A stretch of DNA of 64,000 bases. It comes from Arsenophonus sp046530785. Lineage in GTDB: Bacteria; Pseudomonadota; Gammaproteobacteria; Enterobacterales; Enterobacteriaceae. Where the stretch lies: NCBI GenBank assembly GCA_046530785.1, contig JBHEQT010000009.1, positions 1-64,000 on the forward strand. Reading direction: 5' to 3'. Positions 43,120 to 54,769 of the stretch are shown here, in pieces; within the stretch, counting starts at the first letter, position 1, and the number at the start of each line of letters is the position of its first letter. The position numbers and the translations under genes were made by a program. The notes beneath the pieces are model-generated. The model did not search any database. It was not told the origin of the DNA and saw only the letters and a program-made list of their open reading frames with translations.

Positions 43120-43743
43120 ATGTCAGGTCATAATAATCAAAATCAAATTACTCCACATATGACATTAGTACCAATGGTAATAGAACAAACTTCACGAGGT
43201 GAACGTTCTTATGATATTTATTCTCGTCTACTTAAAGAAAGAATTATTTTTTTAACTGGTCAGATTGAAGATCAAATGGCAAATTTGGTGGTTGCTCAAA
43301 TGTTATTTTTAGAAGCTGAAAATCCTGATAAAGATATTCATCTTTATATTAATTCACCTGGTGGAGTCATTACGGCAGGTATGTCAATTTATGATACAAT
43401 GCAATTTATTAAACCTGATGTGAGTACAATTTGTATTGGGCAAGCATGTTCGATGGGTGCTTTTCTGCTTACAGCTGGAACTAAAGGAAAACGTTATTGT
43501 TTGTCCAATTCTCGAGTCATGATCCACCAACCTTTAGGTAGGTTTCAAGGACAGGCCTCTGATATCGAAATTCACGCAAAAGAAATTTTAAAAATTAAAT
43601 TACGTATAAATGAATTAATAGCTAACCATACCGGTAAAAAAATAAAAGAAATTGAAAACGATACCGAACGGGATTGTTTTTTATCTGCAGAAGAAGCAGT
43701 TCGTTATGGTTTAGTAGATAAAATCTATATTAATCGTAATTAA
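43120..43743 (+). CDS. clpP: ATP-dependent Clp protease proteolytic subunit ClpP
   Basis: Serine protease that forms a double heptamer and degrades proteins fed by ClpX or ClpA. Two ATGs compete, 43114 and 43120. The first touches the AGGAG ribosome site (43109-43113), so 43120 is right and gives exactly 207 residues, as in E. coli. The catalytic triad is Ser111 (GQACSMGA), His136 (MIHQPLG) and Asp185. Cys110 replaces the usual Ala next to the active serine. clpX follows after 118 nt. Confidence 0.98.
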   Translation: MSGHNNQNQITPHMTLVPMVIEQTSRGERSYDIYSRLLKERIIFLTGQIEDQMANLVVAQMLFLEAENPDKDIHLYINSPGGVITAGMSIYDTMQFIKPDVSTICIGQACSMGAFLLTAGTKGKRYCLSNSRVMIHQPLGRFQGQASDIEIHAKEILKIKLRINELIANHTGKKIKEIENDTERDCFLSAEEAVRYGLVDKIYINRN

Positions 43744-43861
43744 TTTAGATATATATGAAATGTCTTTGATATATTTATATATATATTATTAACTAAATAA
43801 TAGTTTTTATTATCCTCTTTGTTAAAATTAGGGTAATAATTAATAAAGAGAGGTAATCTGA

Positions 43862-45148
43862 ATGACAGATAAACGCAAAGAGAGTTCAGGGAAACTGTTG
43901 TACTGCTCCTTCTGCGGGAAGGGTCAGCAAGAAGTTCGTAAGTTAATCGCTGGTCCTTCAGTTTATATCTGTGATGAGTGTATTGAGCTATGCAATGATA
44001 TTCTTCAAGAAGAAGTTAAAGAAATTATACCGCATCGTGAACGAAGGATATTGATTACACCTCATGAAATTCGTCATCATCTTGATGATTATGTTATTGG
44101 CCAAGAAAATGCCAAGAAAGTATTAGCAGTAGCCGTTTATAATCATTATAAACGGCTACGTGATATTTTTAATAAAGGGGTAGATACTAAAGGAGTAGAG
44201 CTAGGTAAGAGTAATATTTTACTTATTGGCCCGACAGGGTGCGGTAAGACTTTGTTAGCTGAAACTTTAGCTCGTTATTTAGATGTACCATTTAGCATGG
44301 TTGATGCAACAACATTAACGGAAGCAGGTTATGTTGGAGAAGATGTAGAGAATATTATTCAAAAACTTTTACAAAAATGTAACTCTGATATAGAAAAAGC
44401 ACAACGTGGTATCATCTATATTGACGAAATTGATAAAATATCCCGTAAATCTGATAATCCATCAATTACAAGAGATGTTTCAGGAGAAGGCGTTCAACAA
44501 GCTTTGCTTAAAATTATTGAAGGTACAATTGCCGCAGTACCTCCTCAAGGAGGTCGAAAACATCCACAACAAGAATTTTTACAGGTTGATACTTCTAAAA
44601 TTCTATTTATTTGTGGTGGAGCATTTGCAGGTCTTGATAAATTAATTGGACAACGCCTAAACAAAAGATCAGGTATTGGTTTTTCAGCAGAAGTAAAAAG
44701 TGAATCTGAACGGAGAACTGAAAGTGAATTTCTTTCTCAAGTTGAGCCAGAAGATTTAATTAAATTTGGTTTAATTCCTGAATTTATTGGTCGTTTACCT
44801 GTTGTAGCTACATTAGGGGAATTAAATGAAGAAGCATTAATTCAGATTCTGAAAGAGCCTAAAAATGCGTTGACTAAACAATACCAAACACTTTTTGAGT
44901 TGGAAGGTGTCAATTTAAATTTTTCTGAAGAAGCATTGAAAACAATTGCTAAAAAAGCTATGTCTAAAAAAACAGGTGCTCGTGGGTTACGTTCTATTTT
45001 AGAAGGAGTTTTACTAGAAATTATGTATGATTTACCGTCAATGAAGAATGTTGAAAAAGTAGTAATTGATAAGATGGTTGTTGCTGGGGAATCAGATCCT
45101 TTAGTAATTTATACTCAGCCTGATGTACAAGTATTTGGTGAAAAATAA
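43862..45148 (+). CDS. clpX: ATP-dependent Clp protease ATP-binding subunit ClpX
   Basis: AAA+ unfoldase that delivers substrates to ClpP. The 428 residues match E. coli (424). The zinc domain has Cys15, Cys18, Cys37 and Cys40. Walker A GPTGCGKT is at 123-130, Walker B is IIYIDEIDK, and the IGF loop that docks on ClpP is visible as SGIGFSAEV. The ribosome site is AGAGAGG. No clear terminator follows before lon. Confidence 0.98.
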   Translation: MTDKRKESSGKLLYCSFCGKGQQEVRKLIAGPSVYICDECIELCNDILQEEVKEIIPHRERRILITPHEIRHHLDDYVIGQENAKKVLAVAVYNHYKRLRDIFNKGVDTKGVELGKSNILLIGPTGCGKTLLAETLARYLDVPFSMVDATTLTEAGYVGEDVENIIQKLLQKCNSDIEKAQRGIIYIDEIDKISRKSDNPSITRDVSGEGVQQALLKIIEGTIAAVPPQGGRKHPQQEFLQVDTSKILFICGGAFAGLDKLIGQRLNKRSGIGFSAEVKSESERRTESEFLSQVEPEDLIKFGLIPEFIGRLPVVATLGELNEEALIQILKEPKNALTKQYQTLFELEGVNLNFSEEALKTIAKKAMSKKTGARGLRSILEGVLLEIMYDLPSMKNVEKVVIDKMVVAGESDPLVIYTQPDVQVFGEK

Positions 45149-45246
45149 ATCTTAATTTTTTTTTGATTAAATTGTAGAATAATATAAGATTAGTAATTTT
45201 TGGATTTTGAGTTTAACATAAAATAAGGATATTGAATATTAAAATT

Positions 45247-45311
45247 TTGCCACCATATAAGATTTATATTTAAATTGAGGTTTTCTCAAAATTTTTAAGG
45301 AAACCCTAAAT
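45247..45311 (+). promoter_or_regulatory. candidate lon promoters (sigma-70 and sigma-32-like)
   Basis: TTGCCA (45247-45252) and TTAAAT (45270-45275) are spaced 17 nt apart, a fair sigma-70 match. Closer to the gene, CTCAAAA (about 45285-45291) and CCCTAAAT (45304-45311) are spaced about 12 nt apart and resemble a weak heat-shock promoter; E. coli lon is a sigma-32 gene. Both assignments are tentative. Confidence 0.3.
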
Positions 45312-45340
45312 TGGCATAAGCTAAATAAAGAGAGGACCTT

Positions 45341-47701
45341 ATGAATCTTGAGCGTTTTGAACGCATTGAAATTCCTGTACTTCCTCTACGTGATGTCGTG
45401 GTTTATCCACATATGGTGATTCCATTGTTTGTTGGTCGTGAAAAATCTATTCATTCTCTTGAAGCTGCAATGGATTATAATAAACAAGTTATGTTGGTGG
45501 CGCAAAAAGAAGCCTCTACTGATGAGCCAAATGTGAACGATCTTTTTTCTGTAGGAACAGTTTCTTCTGTTTTACAAATGCTAAAATTACCAGATGGTAC
45601 TGTTAAAGTATTAGTTGAAGGTTTACAACGTGCAAAAATCACAACAATAACAGATAATGGAGAATATTTTATAGCTCAAGCTGAGTACTTTAGTTCTCCA
45701 TCAGTGGATGAAAAAGAGCAAGAAATCCTAAATCGAACAACAATTAATCAATTTGAAGGGTATATTAAACTTAATAAAAAGATTCCTCCTGAAGTCTTAA
45801 CATCTTTGCATTCTATTGAACAATCAGATAAATTAGCCGATACAATTGCTTCCCATATGCCATTAAAATTAGCAGATAAACAACGTGTATTAGAAATGGC
45901 TGATTTAGTTGAACGACTTGAATATTTGATAGCGAGGATGGAATCTGAAATTGATTTACTGCAAGTTGAAAAACGGATCCGTAATCGTGTTAAAAAACAG
46001 ATGGAGAAAAGTCAACGCGAATATTATTTGAATGAGCAAATGAAAGCAATTCAGAAAGAATTAGGTGAAATGGAAGATATACCTGATGAATATGAAATTT
46101 TTAAACGAAAAATAGAAAAAGTTAAAATGTTAAAAGAAGCTCGACAAAAAGTGGAGGGAGAATTACAAAAATTAAAAATGATGTCACCTATGTCTGCTGA
46201 AGCAACAGTTTTACGAAGCTATATTGATTGGATGTTACAAGTTCCGTGGAATGCTCGCAGTAAGGTTAAAAAAGATTTGGTGAACGCTCAAGAAATATTG
46301 GATAGAGATCACTATGGTTTAGAGAGAGTTAAAGAACGTATTCTTGAATATTTAGCTGTGCAGAGTCGCGTTAGTAAAATTAAAGGGCAAATTTTATGTT
46401 TGTTAGGACCTCCTGGTGTTGGTAAAACATCATTGGGTCAATCAATTGCTAAAGCAACAGGACGTAAATATATTCGTATGGCCCTAGGAGGTGTTCGAGA
46501 TGAGGCAGAAATTCGTGGACATAGAAGAACTTATATTGGTTCTATGCCAGGAAAAATAATTCAAAAAATGGCAAAAGTGGGTGTTAAGAACCCATTGTTT
46601 TTGTTAGATGAAATTGATAAAATGTCTTTAGATATGCGTGGTGATCCAGCATCAGCTTTACTTGAAGTACTTGATCCAGAACAAAATTTTGCATTTAATG
46701 ATCACTATTTAGAAGTTGATTATGATCTTTCTGATATTATGTTCGTTGCAACTTCAAATTCAATGAATATTCCGTCACCATTATTAGATCGTATGGAAGT
46801 AATTCGTCTTTCTGGTTATACTGAAGATGAAAAATTTAATATTGCAAAAAAACATTTATTATCTAAACAGATTCAAAGAAATGCGATAAAAAAAGGTGAA
46901 CTTACGATTGAAGATAGTGCAATTATTGGAATTATTCGTTATTATACACGCGAAGCTGGTGTTCGCGGTTTAGAACGTGAAATTTCAAAATTATGTCGTA
47001 AAGCAGTAAAATCAATATTGATGGATAAATCATTGAAACATATCATCATTAATGATGATAATTTAAAAGATTATCTTGGTATACGTAAAGTTGATTACGG
47101 TCGTGCAGATACTGAAAATCGTATTGGTCAAGTAACTGGTTTAGCTTGGACAGAAGCTGGTGGAGATTTATTAACTATTGAAACTGCTTGTGTGCATGGA
47201 AAAGGTAAACTCATTTACACCGGATCTTTGGGTGAGGTTATGCAAGAATCAATTCAAACTGCATTAACAGCAGTTCGAGCTCGAGCAGAAAAACTAGGTA
47301 TTAACGCTGATTTTTATGAAAAAAGAGATATACATGTACATGTACCTGAAGGTGCAACGCCAAAAGATGGTCCTAGTGCAGGAATTGCAATGTGCACAGC
47401 ATTAGTTTCTTGTTTGACCGGTAACCCTGTACGAGCAAATCTAGCAATGACAGGTGAGATAACATTACGAGGATTAGTATTACCTATCGGTGGTTTAAAA
47501 GAAAAATTGCTAGCGGCTCATCGTGGTGGTATAAAAATTGTACTAATTCCAGATGAAAATCGTCGTGATTTAGAAGAAATACCTAAAAATATTATCGCAG
47601 ATTTAAAAATTTATCCAGTAAAGACCGTAGAAGCAGTTTTTTCTATTTCATTACAAAATTCACCGTTTGGAAAAGAAGTAGTGAACAATAAATGTTTTTA
47701 G
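45341..47701 (+). CDS. lon: ATP-dependent protease Lon
   Basis: Hexameric AAA+ serine protease that removes damaged and regulatory proteins. The 786 residues compare with 784. In order: N-terminal substrate domain (PVLPLRDVVVYPHMVIPLF), coiled region, Walker A GPPGVGKT near 356-363, Walker B LFLLDEIDKM, and the protease domain with the Ser in DGPSAGIAM (about 679) and Lys in GGLKEKLLAA (about 722). The sequence is very close to E. coli over almost the whole length. The ribosome site GAGAGGA is strong. E. coli hupB, next in line, is missing here. Confidence 0.99.
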   Translation: MNLERFERIEIPVLPLRDVVVYPHMVIPLFVGREKSIHSLEAAMDYNKQVMLVAQKEASTDEPNVNDLFSVGTVSSVLQMLKLPDGTVKVLVEGLQRAKITTITDNGEYFIAQAEYFSSPSVDEKEQEILNRTTINQFEGYIKLNKKIPPEVLTSLHSIEQSDKLADTIASHMPLKLADKQRVLEMADLVERLEYLIARMESEIDLLQVEKRIRNRVKKQMEKSQREYYLNEQMKAIQKELGEMEDIPDEYEIFKRKIEKVKMLKEARQKVEGELQKLKMMSPMSAEATVLRSYIDWMLQVPWNARSKVKKDLVNAQEILDRDHYGLERVKERILEYLAVQSRVSKIKGQILCLLGPPGVGKTSLGQSIAKATGRKYIRMALGGVRDEAEIRGHRRTYIGSMPGKIIQKMAKVGVKNPLFLLDEIDKMSLDMRGDPASALLEVLDPEQNFAFNDHYLEVDYDLSDIMFVATSNSMNIPSPLLDRMEVIRLSGYTEDEKFNIAKKHLLSKQIQRNAIKKGELTIEDSAIIGIIRYYTREAGVRGLEREISKLCRKAVKSILMDKSLKHIIINDDNLKDYLGIRKVDYGRADTENRIGQVTGLAWTEAGGDLLTIETACVHGKGKLIYTGSLGEVMQESIQTALTAVRARAEKLGINADFYEKRDIHVHVPEGATPKDGPSAGIAMCTALVSCLTGNPVRANLAMTGEITLRGLVLPIGGLKEKLLAAHRGGIKIVLIPDENRRDLEEIPKNIIADLKIYPVKTVEAVFSISLQNSPFGKEVVNNKCF

Positions 47702-47702
47702 T

Positions 47703-47747
47703 ATATTTAATATTAATTAAAAATGTATTTTAATTAATATTAAATAT
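47703..47747 (+). terminator. AT-only hairpin terminator after lon
   Basis: A perfect 20-bp stem made only of A-T pairs (47703-47722 with 47728-47747) with the loop ATGTA. It begins two bases after the last base of the lon stop codon, and ATTTC follows. Position and form suggest a terminator that has lost all its G-C pairs. Confidence 0.65.
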
Positions 47748-50700
47748 TTTATTTCTTTATCTAATAAATAATTTTAATAGATAAGTTAATAGTTATTAGA
47801 AAAAATATGTTTTGTTATATATTTTAATATTGAAAAATTTATATTTTTCTATAAAAAAGAATTATGTTCTATGTAATTCCATAATTAACAAAATGGAAAA
47901 TGATAAGAATTAAAAAGAAATATATAGTAGGAGAAAACAAAAAATACTTTAAAAGATCCATTAATTTATTTTAAATCTTTTTAAAATGCAATGTATTTAT
48001 ATTTTTAAAAACTATTTTTAACAATTAGGAAATCTATATATATGATATATTTTCATTGAAACGAATAATTTAAGGATTTTATTCTTTCTATTTTTAGTTT
48101 TTATGAAAAAATTTATGTATAAAATTAAATACAAATAAAGGAAAAATAAAACTTCAAATAAATTTTCTAAATATTCTGTAAAAATTAATACATTTCTTTT
48201 AAAATTAATAATATGCTTTTAAGCAGTAATTTTCTATTTTAATTGATGACTCTATAATTATTAAAAAATAATCTAAGTGATGAAATAATTATATTGGTAA
48301 AAGATCGAGATTATTTAACTATTTCTTCTTTTCTGCGATAAAAACTATCTTTTTATTTTTAAATTCTTTAAAAGAGACAGACTTATCTAAATAAAAATAT
48401 AAAATGAATTTTTTAACTAAAATGGAACCTATTATATTTAATATCTAATATTAATTTATTCCTAGGTTAGGGATAAATTAATATATTTCTTTGATTATTT
48501 CTTCCTGACTTAATAATATACTTATTTTTTATTCTGTTACTTCTTATAAAAATAAGAATAATGTGTAAAATATACAATATCTATAATATCAAAAATATTT
48601 ATGGATATTTTATTAAATCCTTATAAATCTATATTAACTTATATTTTGTCTTACATATATTTTCTCTGATTTCAAAAGATCTACTTTATTTTCAATGAAA
48701 GTTGAAATTTTTTATAAAAATAAGATCATTAGTGATAATAATGGGTCTATTTTATGAAATAGAAATTAAAATTAATATTTGGTAAATTTTCAACTAAACT
48801 AATTATATATTATTATATTAGGTATTACTAATTATTTCTTTATGAAAAAATTTCTATTAATTTTTTGATCTAGTCTTTCAAAAATCATAGGAAGAATAAA
48901 GGTGAGGATATTGATTTGATTCTTATCATTACATTTTTATATCCAAAAAATCCAAATAAAACAATCCTTGACTTTTTATTTCAATTGATTCTAGAACCGG
49001 TTAATTATCTGTTCATAAAAAGATTGAGATCTTGAGTAAAAATTATTTTTATTAAAAGTTGGATAAAATTTATCTTTAGGAGCGGAGTGGAAAAGCAACG
49101 TTTTTCCAATTACAGTAAGGAAATATGTATCTTTTCTTTTTATCTGATTAAAAACTTTGAAGGAACAAGTATTTATAACCTTTTTATTTTCGGCTTTGGA
49201 AAATTTTCTGTAAAAAGAATAATTAAAAATTAAAGAAGAATATTTTTGATATCTATTCCTCTTTCTTGTAAATGTTCTTTAATAAGAAAGTATATGGTTT
49301 TGAGCAAAATTAGAGGATTCTAATATGCTAAATAATTTTATCAAATTAGTAAAATAGAGAAAACTTTTAAGTTTTCCTGAAACTAAAAAAATATTAATAA
49401 AAAATTTTTATCAATTCTGATTATATAAGATATATCTATATAAACCTAATTATGTATAAAAGAAGTATTGTGACAAGAATCTCTAAAAGTCAAATTTTTT
49501 AAAAGTTATCTTCTCAATGTTTATAAGTATTAGTTCGTATATCTCTATTAATATAGTAGATATTTTAACTAATATTTACTATACTTGTGATTAATCTTTA
49601 TTTATGTAAAAGTTTTATATAATTTTTAAAATTTTTTAAATAAAAGTATATAACTAATTAATATAAAATATTTTTGGTAGTGTTTTAAGGTTAATCCATT
49701 TTCTGCAAATTTGTTAAAACAATTACTAATATCTCCTTAATTAAAGAGGATCTTTTTTTCTTTAATAGTTTTAAATTCATTTTTTAGTATATCAATAATA
49801 AGTAATAATATATCCCTACTTATTGTTGATAAAGGTATATTATAATTATTTATATTTAGATTTTAAGCATTTTAATCATCTGATCTTTATAAAAATTATA
49901 ATAGCAGAAAAACTTTAATGCTCTTTGCATATTTTTGGAATACCATAAAGAAATATATTTCTTTAGAAATACAATTAATGGATATAAATCATTTAAATTA
50001 AAACACTGATATTTATTAATGTTAATGTTTACTCTAAGTACCGCATGGATTAAGAAAATTTTTTGTTTCTTTTTAATTAATAACAATTATTTGTAATATT
50101 TATGCTTAAAATTACAAATAATTTCTAATATTTAAGAAGAGAGTATTATTAACTTCCATAAAATTAGCTATTATGTTATTCTTTTAATTTTAATGATGAT
50201 GATATTAAATTTCTGAATCAGAAGAATTGTTGAACTTTTTAAACTGTTCAAAATTATTATTATTTTTAATATTTATCAGTGAAAATTTTAAAATACATTA
50301 TGAATTAAGGAGAAATTATTTTGATTTTAGATAAATGATTCATTATTAGAAATACTCATTTTTTATTTAATAGTCTATAAATTTCAGAAAAATCTTGCTA
50401 TAGAATTTTTCTAAATATAATCAAATAATTTTTCAAATAAGTATCAAAGAATAAAATAAATAAAACTTTATTTAAATAAAGTTTGAAACTTTTTAAGTTT
50501 AATAATTTGAAAAAGGTAATTCTTGTGTAACTTTGAAACAGTAGATAAAATAATGAAGATATTTCTTACAAACATTTTCGTTATTTAATACAAGATGTAA
50601 TCAGTTAAAGATTAAAAGATTCTTGTTAACAATCAATAAAAATTAAGGATTATAAGATATTGTTATTAAATAAACTAAAATTGAATCAATTATTCCAGTA

Positions 50701-50808
50701 AGTTTAAAATCAATAATATTATTATGTAATCTATTTTTAAAATAAATTTGTAAAAATAATCTATTTACTTTAATTAAAAGTGGGGAGGATAGTCATCACT
50801 TATGATAG
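47748..50808. other. 3-kb gene-free region between lon and ppiD
   Basis: E. coli has only hupB (DNA-binding protein HU-beta) here. I see neither an intact nor a decayed hupB, and the gap is much longer than that gene. No codon-biased frame, RNA gene or mobile element was recognised. A possible open frame of 76 codons on the minus strand at 49856-50086 has no ribosome site or recognisable sequence and looks like chance. Confidence 0.5.
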
Positions 50809-52698
50809 ATGGCCTATAATAATATGTCGGAGAATAGTTTTGCATTAAAAATAATATTTATAATTATGATATTATCCTTTATTTTCACTGGTATTGGAGA
50901 TTATCTAATTCGTGATTCAAGTAATTACGTTGCAAAAGTAAATGGTACAGAAATTAGTCAAGTTCAACTACAGCAAGCTTTTCAGCAAGAAAAGAAATTA
51001 TTACAAGAACGATTGGGTGATCGATTTTTTGAAATTTCGAATGGTGAGAAAGAAATTCAGATATTGCGTCGTCAAGCTTTAGAACGTTTAATTAAATTAA
51101 CATTACTTGATCAATATTCAAATCAGTTAGGTCTAACTACTACTGATAATCAAATAAAACAAAACATCTACAATATGATAATGTTTCAGACAGATGGACA
51201 TTTTGATAATAAAAAGTATCGAGCTATATTATCTAAATATAACGTTAATGCTGATGATTTTGCAAAAGAAATACGGAAAAATTTGATTAACCTTCAACTT
51301 ACTAAAATGTATATGAAGGATGAATTTGTCTTACCTGAAGAAATTAAAACCTATTCTCAATTACTGTTAGAGAAGCGTGAAGTAAAAACTGCAACCTTGT
51401 TTATTGATAATTATCAATATAAACAAAATGTTACAGAGAAAGAATTAGAAGATTACTATAATTCACACCAGGAAAATTTTTTTTTACCTGAACAAATACA
51501 GATTAGTTATATTAAGTTAGATGCATCTAATCAACGTAAAAACGTTGTAGTAAAAGATGAAGAGATAAAAAAATATTATAAAAAAAATATAAATAATTTT
51601 ACTCAACCAGAGAAAAAACATTACAGTATAATCCAGTTATCAACAGAAAAAGAAGCTAATTCTGTTCTTAAATCCTTGAAAAAAGGGACTAATTTTAAAC
51701 AATTAGTTTACGAAAAATCAATAGATAAATTTACTGCAGAAAATTATGGGGCTCTTGGTTGGATGAAAGAAACTTCAACACCAAGTGAAGTTATTGCTGC
51801 TAATTTAACTAAAAAGGGGCAGTTTTCTGACGTAATAAAATCGAATTCCAAATATATCATAATTCGTCTTGATGATATTAAATCTGAAGTAGTAAAACCT
51901 TTTCAGTTAGTAAAAAATGAAATTGCTAATATACTAAAGAATGAAAAAGCGATTACTGCATTTTATTTATTGCAACAAGTTGCAAGTCATGCGGCAAATG
52001 AGGATACCGAATCTTTAAAAACTATTGAAAAAGTCACTGGTATTAAAGCATTAACTACAGATTGGTTTAGTCGTAACAATCTTCCTGAAGAAATAAATTT
52101 TGATAAAGTATCTGATACTATTTTTAATGGTAATTTATTAGATAAAAATGGGCCAACAGGTATTAACTCAGATGTTATTAATGTTAAGGATAATCTTGCG
52201 TTTATTATTCGAATTGAAAAATATAAATCAGAGATAAAACAACCATTTGATGAGGTAAAAAAAATAATATCTAGATTAGTAAGCTTTAATAAGGCAACAA
52301 AAGAGATGGAGGCTGATGCTAATAAATTGCTTGTAACATTAAAAAATGGGATAGATGAAATTTCTTTAAAAAACCTAGGTATTAACTTTAGTGATACTAA
52401 GATTATTGATCGTTTTGGACAAAATGACTTGTTAACTGAACAAATTTTTCAAATGCCAATTCCTAAAGGAAATATCAAGAGTTTTCTTACTAGAAAAGAT
52501 ATTCAAAATAATTTAGTAATTATTCAATTACTTAGAGTTACTAAAGGACAATCGACAGAAGATGAATTAAAGATTTATTCAGAACGTTATAAAATGATGC
52601 TTAATAATATTATGATGGAATCCCTTATATTGAATTTACGTGATAGGGCTAAAATTGATTTAGTAGAAATTGATAATTTTGTACCGATTTCTTCATAA
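50809..52698 (+). CDS. ppiD: periplasmic folding chaperone PpiD
   Basis: Inner-membrane-anchored chaperone near the Sec translocon that helps newly exported proteins fold. The 629 residues match E. coli (623). A membrane anchor (about 12-34) is followed by the SurA-like N-terminal chaperone region (about 40-190), the inactive parvulin domain (about 265-357) and a helical tail. The start is uncertain. GGGGAGGA (50782-50789) is well placed for the ATG at 50802, which reads MIDGL like the family start but then meets a stop in that frame. The frame of the rest begins at ATG 50809 or 50824, both too far from the ribosome site. Confidence 0.93.
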   Translation: MAYNNMSENSFALKIIFIIMILSFIFTGIGDYLIRDSSNYVAKVNGTEISQVQLQQAFQQEKKLLQERLGDRFFEISNGEKEIQILRRQALERLIKLTLLDQYSNQLGLTTTDNQIKQNIYNMIMFQTDGHFDNKKYRAILSKYNVNADDFAKEIRKNLINLQLTKMYMKDEFVLPEEIKTYSQLLLEKREVKTATLFIDNYQYKQNVTEKELEDYYNSHQENFFLPEQIQISYIKLDASNQRKNVVVKDEEIKKYYKKNINNFTQPEKKHYSIIQLSTEKEANSVLKSLKKGTNFKQLVYEKSIDKFTAENYGALGWMKETSTPSEVIAANLTKKGQFSDVIKSNSKYIIIRLDDIKSEVVKPFQLVKNEIANILKNEKAITAFYLLQQVASHAANEDTESLKTIEKVTGIKALTTDWFSRNNLPEEINFDKVSDTIFNGNLLDKNGPTGINSDVINVKDNLAFIIRIEKYKSEIKQPFDEVKKIISRLVSFNKATKEMEADANKLLVTLKNGIDEISLKNLGINFSDTKIIDRFGQNDLLTEQIFQMPIPKGNIKSFLTRKDIQNNLVIIQLLRVTKGQSTEDELKIYSERYKMMLNNIMMESLILNLRDRAKIDLVEIDNFVPISS

Positions 52699-54769
52699 TT
52701 ATATATTATTTTTTACATAATTTAAAAATTAAACTTTTCTGTATAACTATTTACTTTTTATTATTTATTTTTGTAAAGATTTTTAGATATTAATATTCAT
52801 CTATTTATTAATAAATTTTTTATAAAAACAATTATTATAGAGTTATATAATAACAATTATAACGTATGTTTATGATAAATATGGAATTTTTTCAGTTAAT
52901 TATAAATTCATTTATAATTAAAATAAGAAAATCTCTTCTTAAAAAGAAAGAATATATTTTTTATTTTTACAATAAGGTTTATTATAGAAAAAATTTTCAA
53001 TGAAATCAATTATAAGTAAAATACTTAATAGAAGAATTTAATGAAATATTAAAGTTAATATATCAAATATAAAATTTGAAAAAATATTATCAAATAACTA
53101 AATTCACTTTACTTAAAAGCGAAAAAGCAAGGAGTGGTTATAATCATATAATTTTCCAAAAAATTAATGAATTTAAGAAAATTAAAAATTTTTAGTATTT
53201 AATTATGTTTTTATTTTTTATGTAGAAAAGAATCTAGATAAAATAACTTATTAATACTTAAACTTATTATAGGAGAGTTGTTAACTTTGATTTCTTATTG
53301 TTATCTTAATATATTTTTAATGCTAAATAGATTTAAAATAAAATATTAATAAAAATCTTTTATGATATAAATTATACTTTCTTAGTATAGGTAAATGGTT
53401 AACTTATAAATTAACTCAAATAATTATCTGAATAGAATTTATAAATAGAGTTTTTAAAATTATTTAAAGCAAAAATTTTAATTCTTTATATATAAATCTA
53501 TATCCATAGTATTTCACCCATTAAGTAAAATTCCATTTATAAAGAAGTTAGTTTTTTACTTTTATAAAATTTAATTAATATTAATAATTATTTATACTTT
53601 GCTCAAGTTTTAATTTTAATTTAAGAAACATAAGTAGTAGATTTTTAACTTGAATTAATTTTCTATATTTAAGAAAACAGTTCACTTAAAATTTTTTATA
53701 ATTAGGATAATCAAAAGTCTATTTTGTAATCATTAATTATCATTTATTTAATTTTGAAGTTGGTAATAATCTCTATTACATATTTAATTTTGTTATTTCA
53801 CAAAATTAAACTAATTATAATGAAATCAATTAATAATCAATTATCTAGTTATTTACTTATTATGATAAGCTTATAAATCATATTTATTCATCACTGTTAT
53901 ATCAGTTAGGAAATAATTAAAAGTCATAAAAACTACTGGATTCTCTCTGATCTCCTATTATTAAAAAATTTTTATTCAGAAATATTTTATTTATTAATAA
54001 AATAAAAAATCTTTACGTATAAAAATTTTTTATGAATTTATATTTGTAGTTTAATTTTTTTATAATTTAGAAAATATATTTTATTTTAATAAATTAATTT
54101 ATTATAAGTTACAAAAATTTATATTCCTTATTTTAAAAAAAATATTAACTATTTATTATATTGATAATAGTTAATTTTTAACTAATAAATAAAACATGAA
54201 TAATTTTCATTATAAAATAATGAAAATAGTTTTTATTAAAAACATTTAAAATCTAAAATATAAAAATTAGATTAATTTAATAATTTTTAAAAAATAATCA
54301 TTAATATAACTAGTTATATTAATTTTTTGTATTTAAATAATTTATTTTATATGAAGCTTTTATACTTTAAAACTAAGTTTTAGAAAGAAAATTCTTTGTA
54401 ATATTATTTAATAAATCATACTGGATATTCTTAAATAAGTAGTAAAAAGATTTTATAAAAATTTTTTTTAATATAGAATTAATAATTCTATTAGCTTGAT
54501 AACTTTATTATTAAATTCTAGATATAAATAATTTACTTTAATAAAGTTAATGATGAGTTTTATTATTATATTTTATCTTATAATAAAGCAAATATATCCA
54601 ATTTATTAGATATTTAATATTATTGAATGTAAAAGCGATAAATATAGCGAGACTTATATTTTATTTTAAAAGCTCATCAATAATTGAAAAATAATTTTTT
54701 GCTAAATATTTTTAATTTTTTTAAAAAATATATATTTCTATTAAATAGAATTTAATTTCTAATAATATA

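Noticed and set aside
47702..48400. Decayed hupB after lon
   Set aside because: I searched by eye for its start MNKSQLIDKIA and its FGTF and GRNP blocks in all frames and found nothing legible.
49856..50086. 76-codon open frame on the minus strand between lon and ppiD
   Set aside because: No ribosome site, no recognisable sequence and a lysine-, isoleucine- and phenylalanine-rich composition expected from random AT-rich DNA.
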